From assembly GCA_902470065.1 (NCBI GenBank), contig CABRFA010000032.1, forward strand, positions 1 through 5,996: 5,996 bases of DNA, read 5' to 3'. Positions within the stretch are counted from its first letter, which is position 1. The number at the start of each line of letters is the position of its first letter. Made by a program: the position numbers and the translations under genes. Shown one piece after another: positions 5,532-5,996 of this stretch. The stretch comes from an uncultured Collinsella sp. GTDB taxonomy: Bacteria; Actinomycetota; Coriobacteriia; Coriobacteriales; Coriobacteriaceae. The notes below the pieces were generated by a model. The model was not told the origin of the DNA. It ran no database searches and saw only the letters and a list, made by a program, of their open reading frames with translations.

Positions 5532-5942
5532 ATGAGCATGAAAGTGACCGAGACGTTGCAGTTCAACTGCACCACTTGCCCATCCGAATGCCTTCTGACC
5601 GTAGAGGTAGAGCGCGACGCCAATGGCGCCGTGGTGGAAGTGCGCTCCGCAACCGGCAACAACTGCCCGCGCGGCGATAAGTTCGCGCATCAGGAGCTCA
5701 CCTGCCCCATGCGCGTGCTCACGACGACCGTGGCCGCCTCCGGCGGCGATGAAGCCCTGCTCCCCGTGCGCACGGCCGAAGCCATCCCGCTGGCACTCCA
5801 CGCCCAAGCCATGGCCCTCATCCGAGGCCTAATCGTCAACGCCCCCATCCGCATGGGCGACGTCGTCCTCCCCGACCTCCTCAACACCAACATCAACCTG
5901 ATCGCCAGCATGGACATCGACCGAGCCCAAGTAGCTAATTAG
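5532..5942 (+). CDS. DUF1667 family cysteine-rich protein, likely third subunit of the dehydrogenase
   Basis: The 136-residue protein matches the DUF1667 pattern (PF07892, from memory). An N-terminal CxxCPxxC motif has Cys13, Cys16 and Cys20. It is followed by GNNCPRGDKFA with Cys45, then the CPMRVLTTTV block with Cys58, and PVRTAEAIP at 78-86. Four of the five cysteines could bind an iron-sulfur cluster or zinc. Cys58 lies where the family more often has another residue before Pro. The protein has no membrane helix or signal peptide. It starts three bases after the preceding gene. Family members typically accompany a GlpA-like and a pyridine-nucleotide oxidoreductase gene, so a role as a small electron-transfer or assembly subunit is inferred; no activity can be read from the sequence. 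The codons of its last third (5817-5921) end in C in 30 of 35 cases. It is the last gene of the operon in this window. Confidence 0.88.
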   Translation: MSMKVTETLQFNCTTCPSECLLTVEVERDANGAVVEVRSATGNNCPRGDKFAHQELTCPMRVLTTTVAASGGDEALLPVRTAEAIPLALHAQAMALIRGLIVNAPIRMGDVVLPDLLNTNINLIASMDIDRAQVAN

Positions 5943-5954
5943 GGACGTGTCTCT
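5941..5954. repeat. REP-like palindrome after the operon
   Basis: AGGGACGTGTCTCT folds as AGGGAC/GTCTCT with one wobble pair and begins within the final stop codon (TAG 5940-5942). The bases that follow contain AGTTTTGTC (5957-5965) and a small CGCG-TGCTT-CGCG hairpin (5969-5981). There is no strong U tract, so it is a weak terminator candidate; a dispersed extragenic palindrome is more likely. No gene start is visible from 5943 to the edge. Confidence 0.4.
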
Positions 5955-5996
5955 ATAGTTTTGTCAACCGCGTGCTTCGCGCCATTTCGGCATGAC

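Overview
The window looks like chromosomal DNA of a high-GC bacterium. Base composition, the style of the intergenic DNA and the gene types suggest a gut Coriobacteriia such as Collinsella. That assignment is an inference from the reader's memory of such genomes, with no database search behind it.

Left part, minus strand. The window opens inside thrS, encoding threonyl-tRNA synthetase; its last roughly 25-30 codons lie off the left edge. The protein starts directly at the editing domain and has no N-terminal TGS domain. Upstream of it are a Shine-Dalgarno, a clear sigma-70-type promoter with a perfect TATAAT, an inverted repeat that straddles the predicted transcription start, and a GC-rich hairpin. 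Next, also on the minus strand, is a gene for a 143-residue membrane protein with two transmembrane helices and two C-terminal zinc ribbons.

Middle, positions 2401-2725. This 325-base divergent intergenic region separates the minus-strand zinc-ribbon gene from the plus-strand operon. It contains no gene. It holds a 15-bp-arm inverted repeat with one mismatch, a second long-armed hairpin, and a small TTGAC-N5-GTCAA palindrome just before the operon's start codon.

Right part, plus strand. Three tightly packed genes (gaps of 1 and 3 bases) form an operon: a FAD-dependent dehydrogenase of the GlpA/LhgO type with a C-terminal BFD-like [2Fe-2S] domain, a two-dinucleotide-fold pyridine-nucleotide oxidoreductase, and a small cysteine-rich DUF1667 protein. 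Together they look like a three-subunit dehydrogenase. The first subunit would oxidise a 2-hydroxy acid or polyol phosphate, most likely sn-glycerol 3-phosphate. Electrons would pass through the iron-sulfur centres to the second flavoprotein and on to NAD(P) or another acceptor. No glycerol kinase or glycerol channel gene is present in the window, so the substrate is inferred.

The last 54 bases hold no gene start. They contain a small REP-like palindrome that begins at the final stop codon. No transposase, CRISPR array, tRNA or rRNA gene was seen. Nothing here is clearly a new system; the best leads are the paired inverted repeats and the three-subunit dehydrogenase operon.
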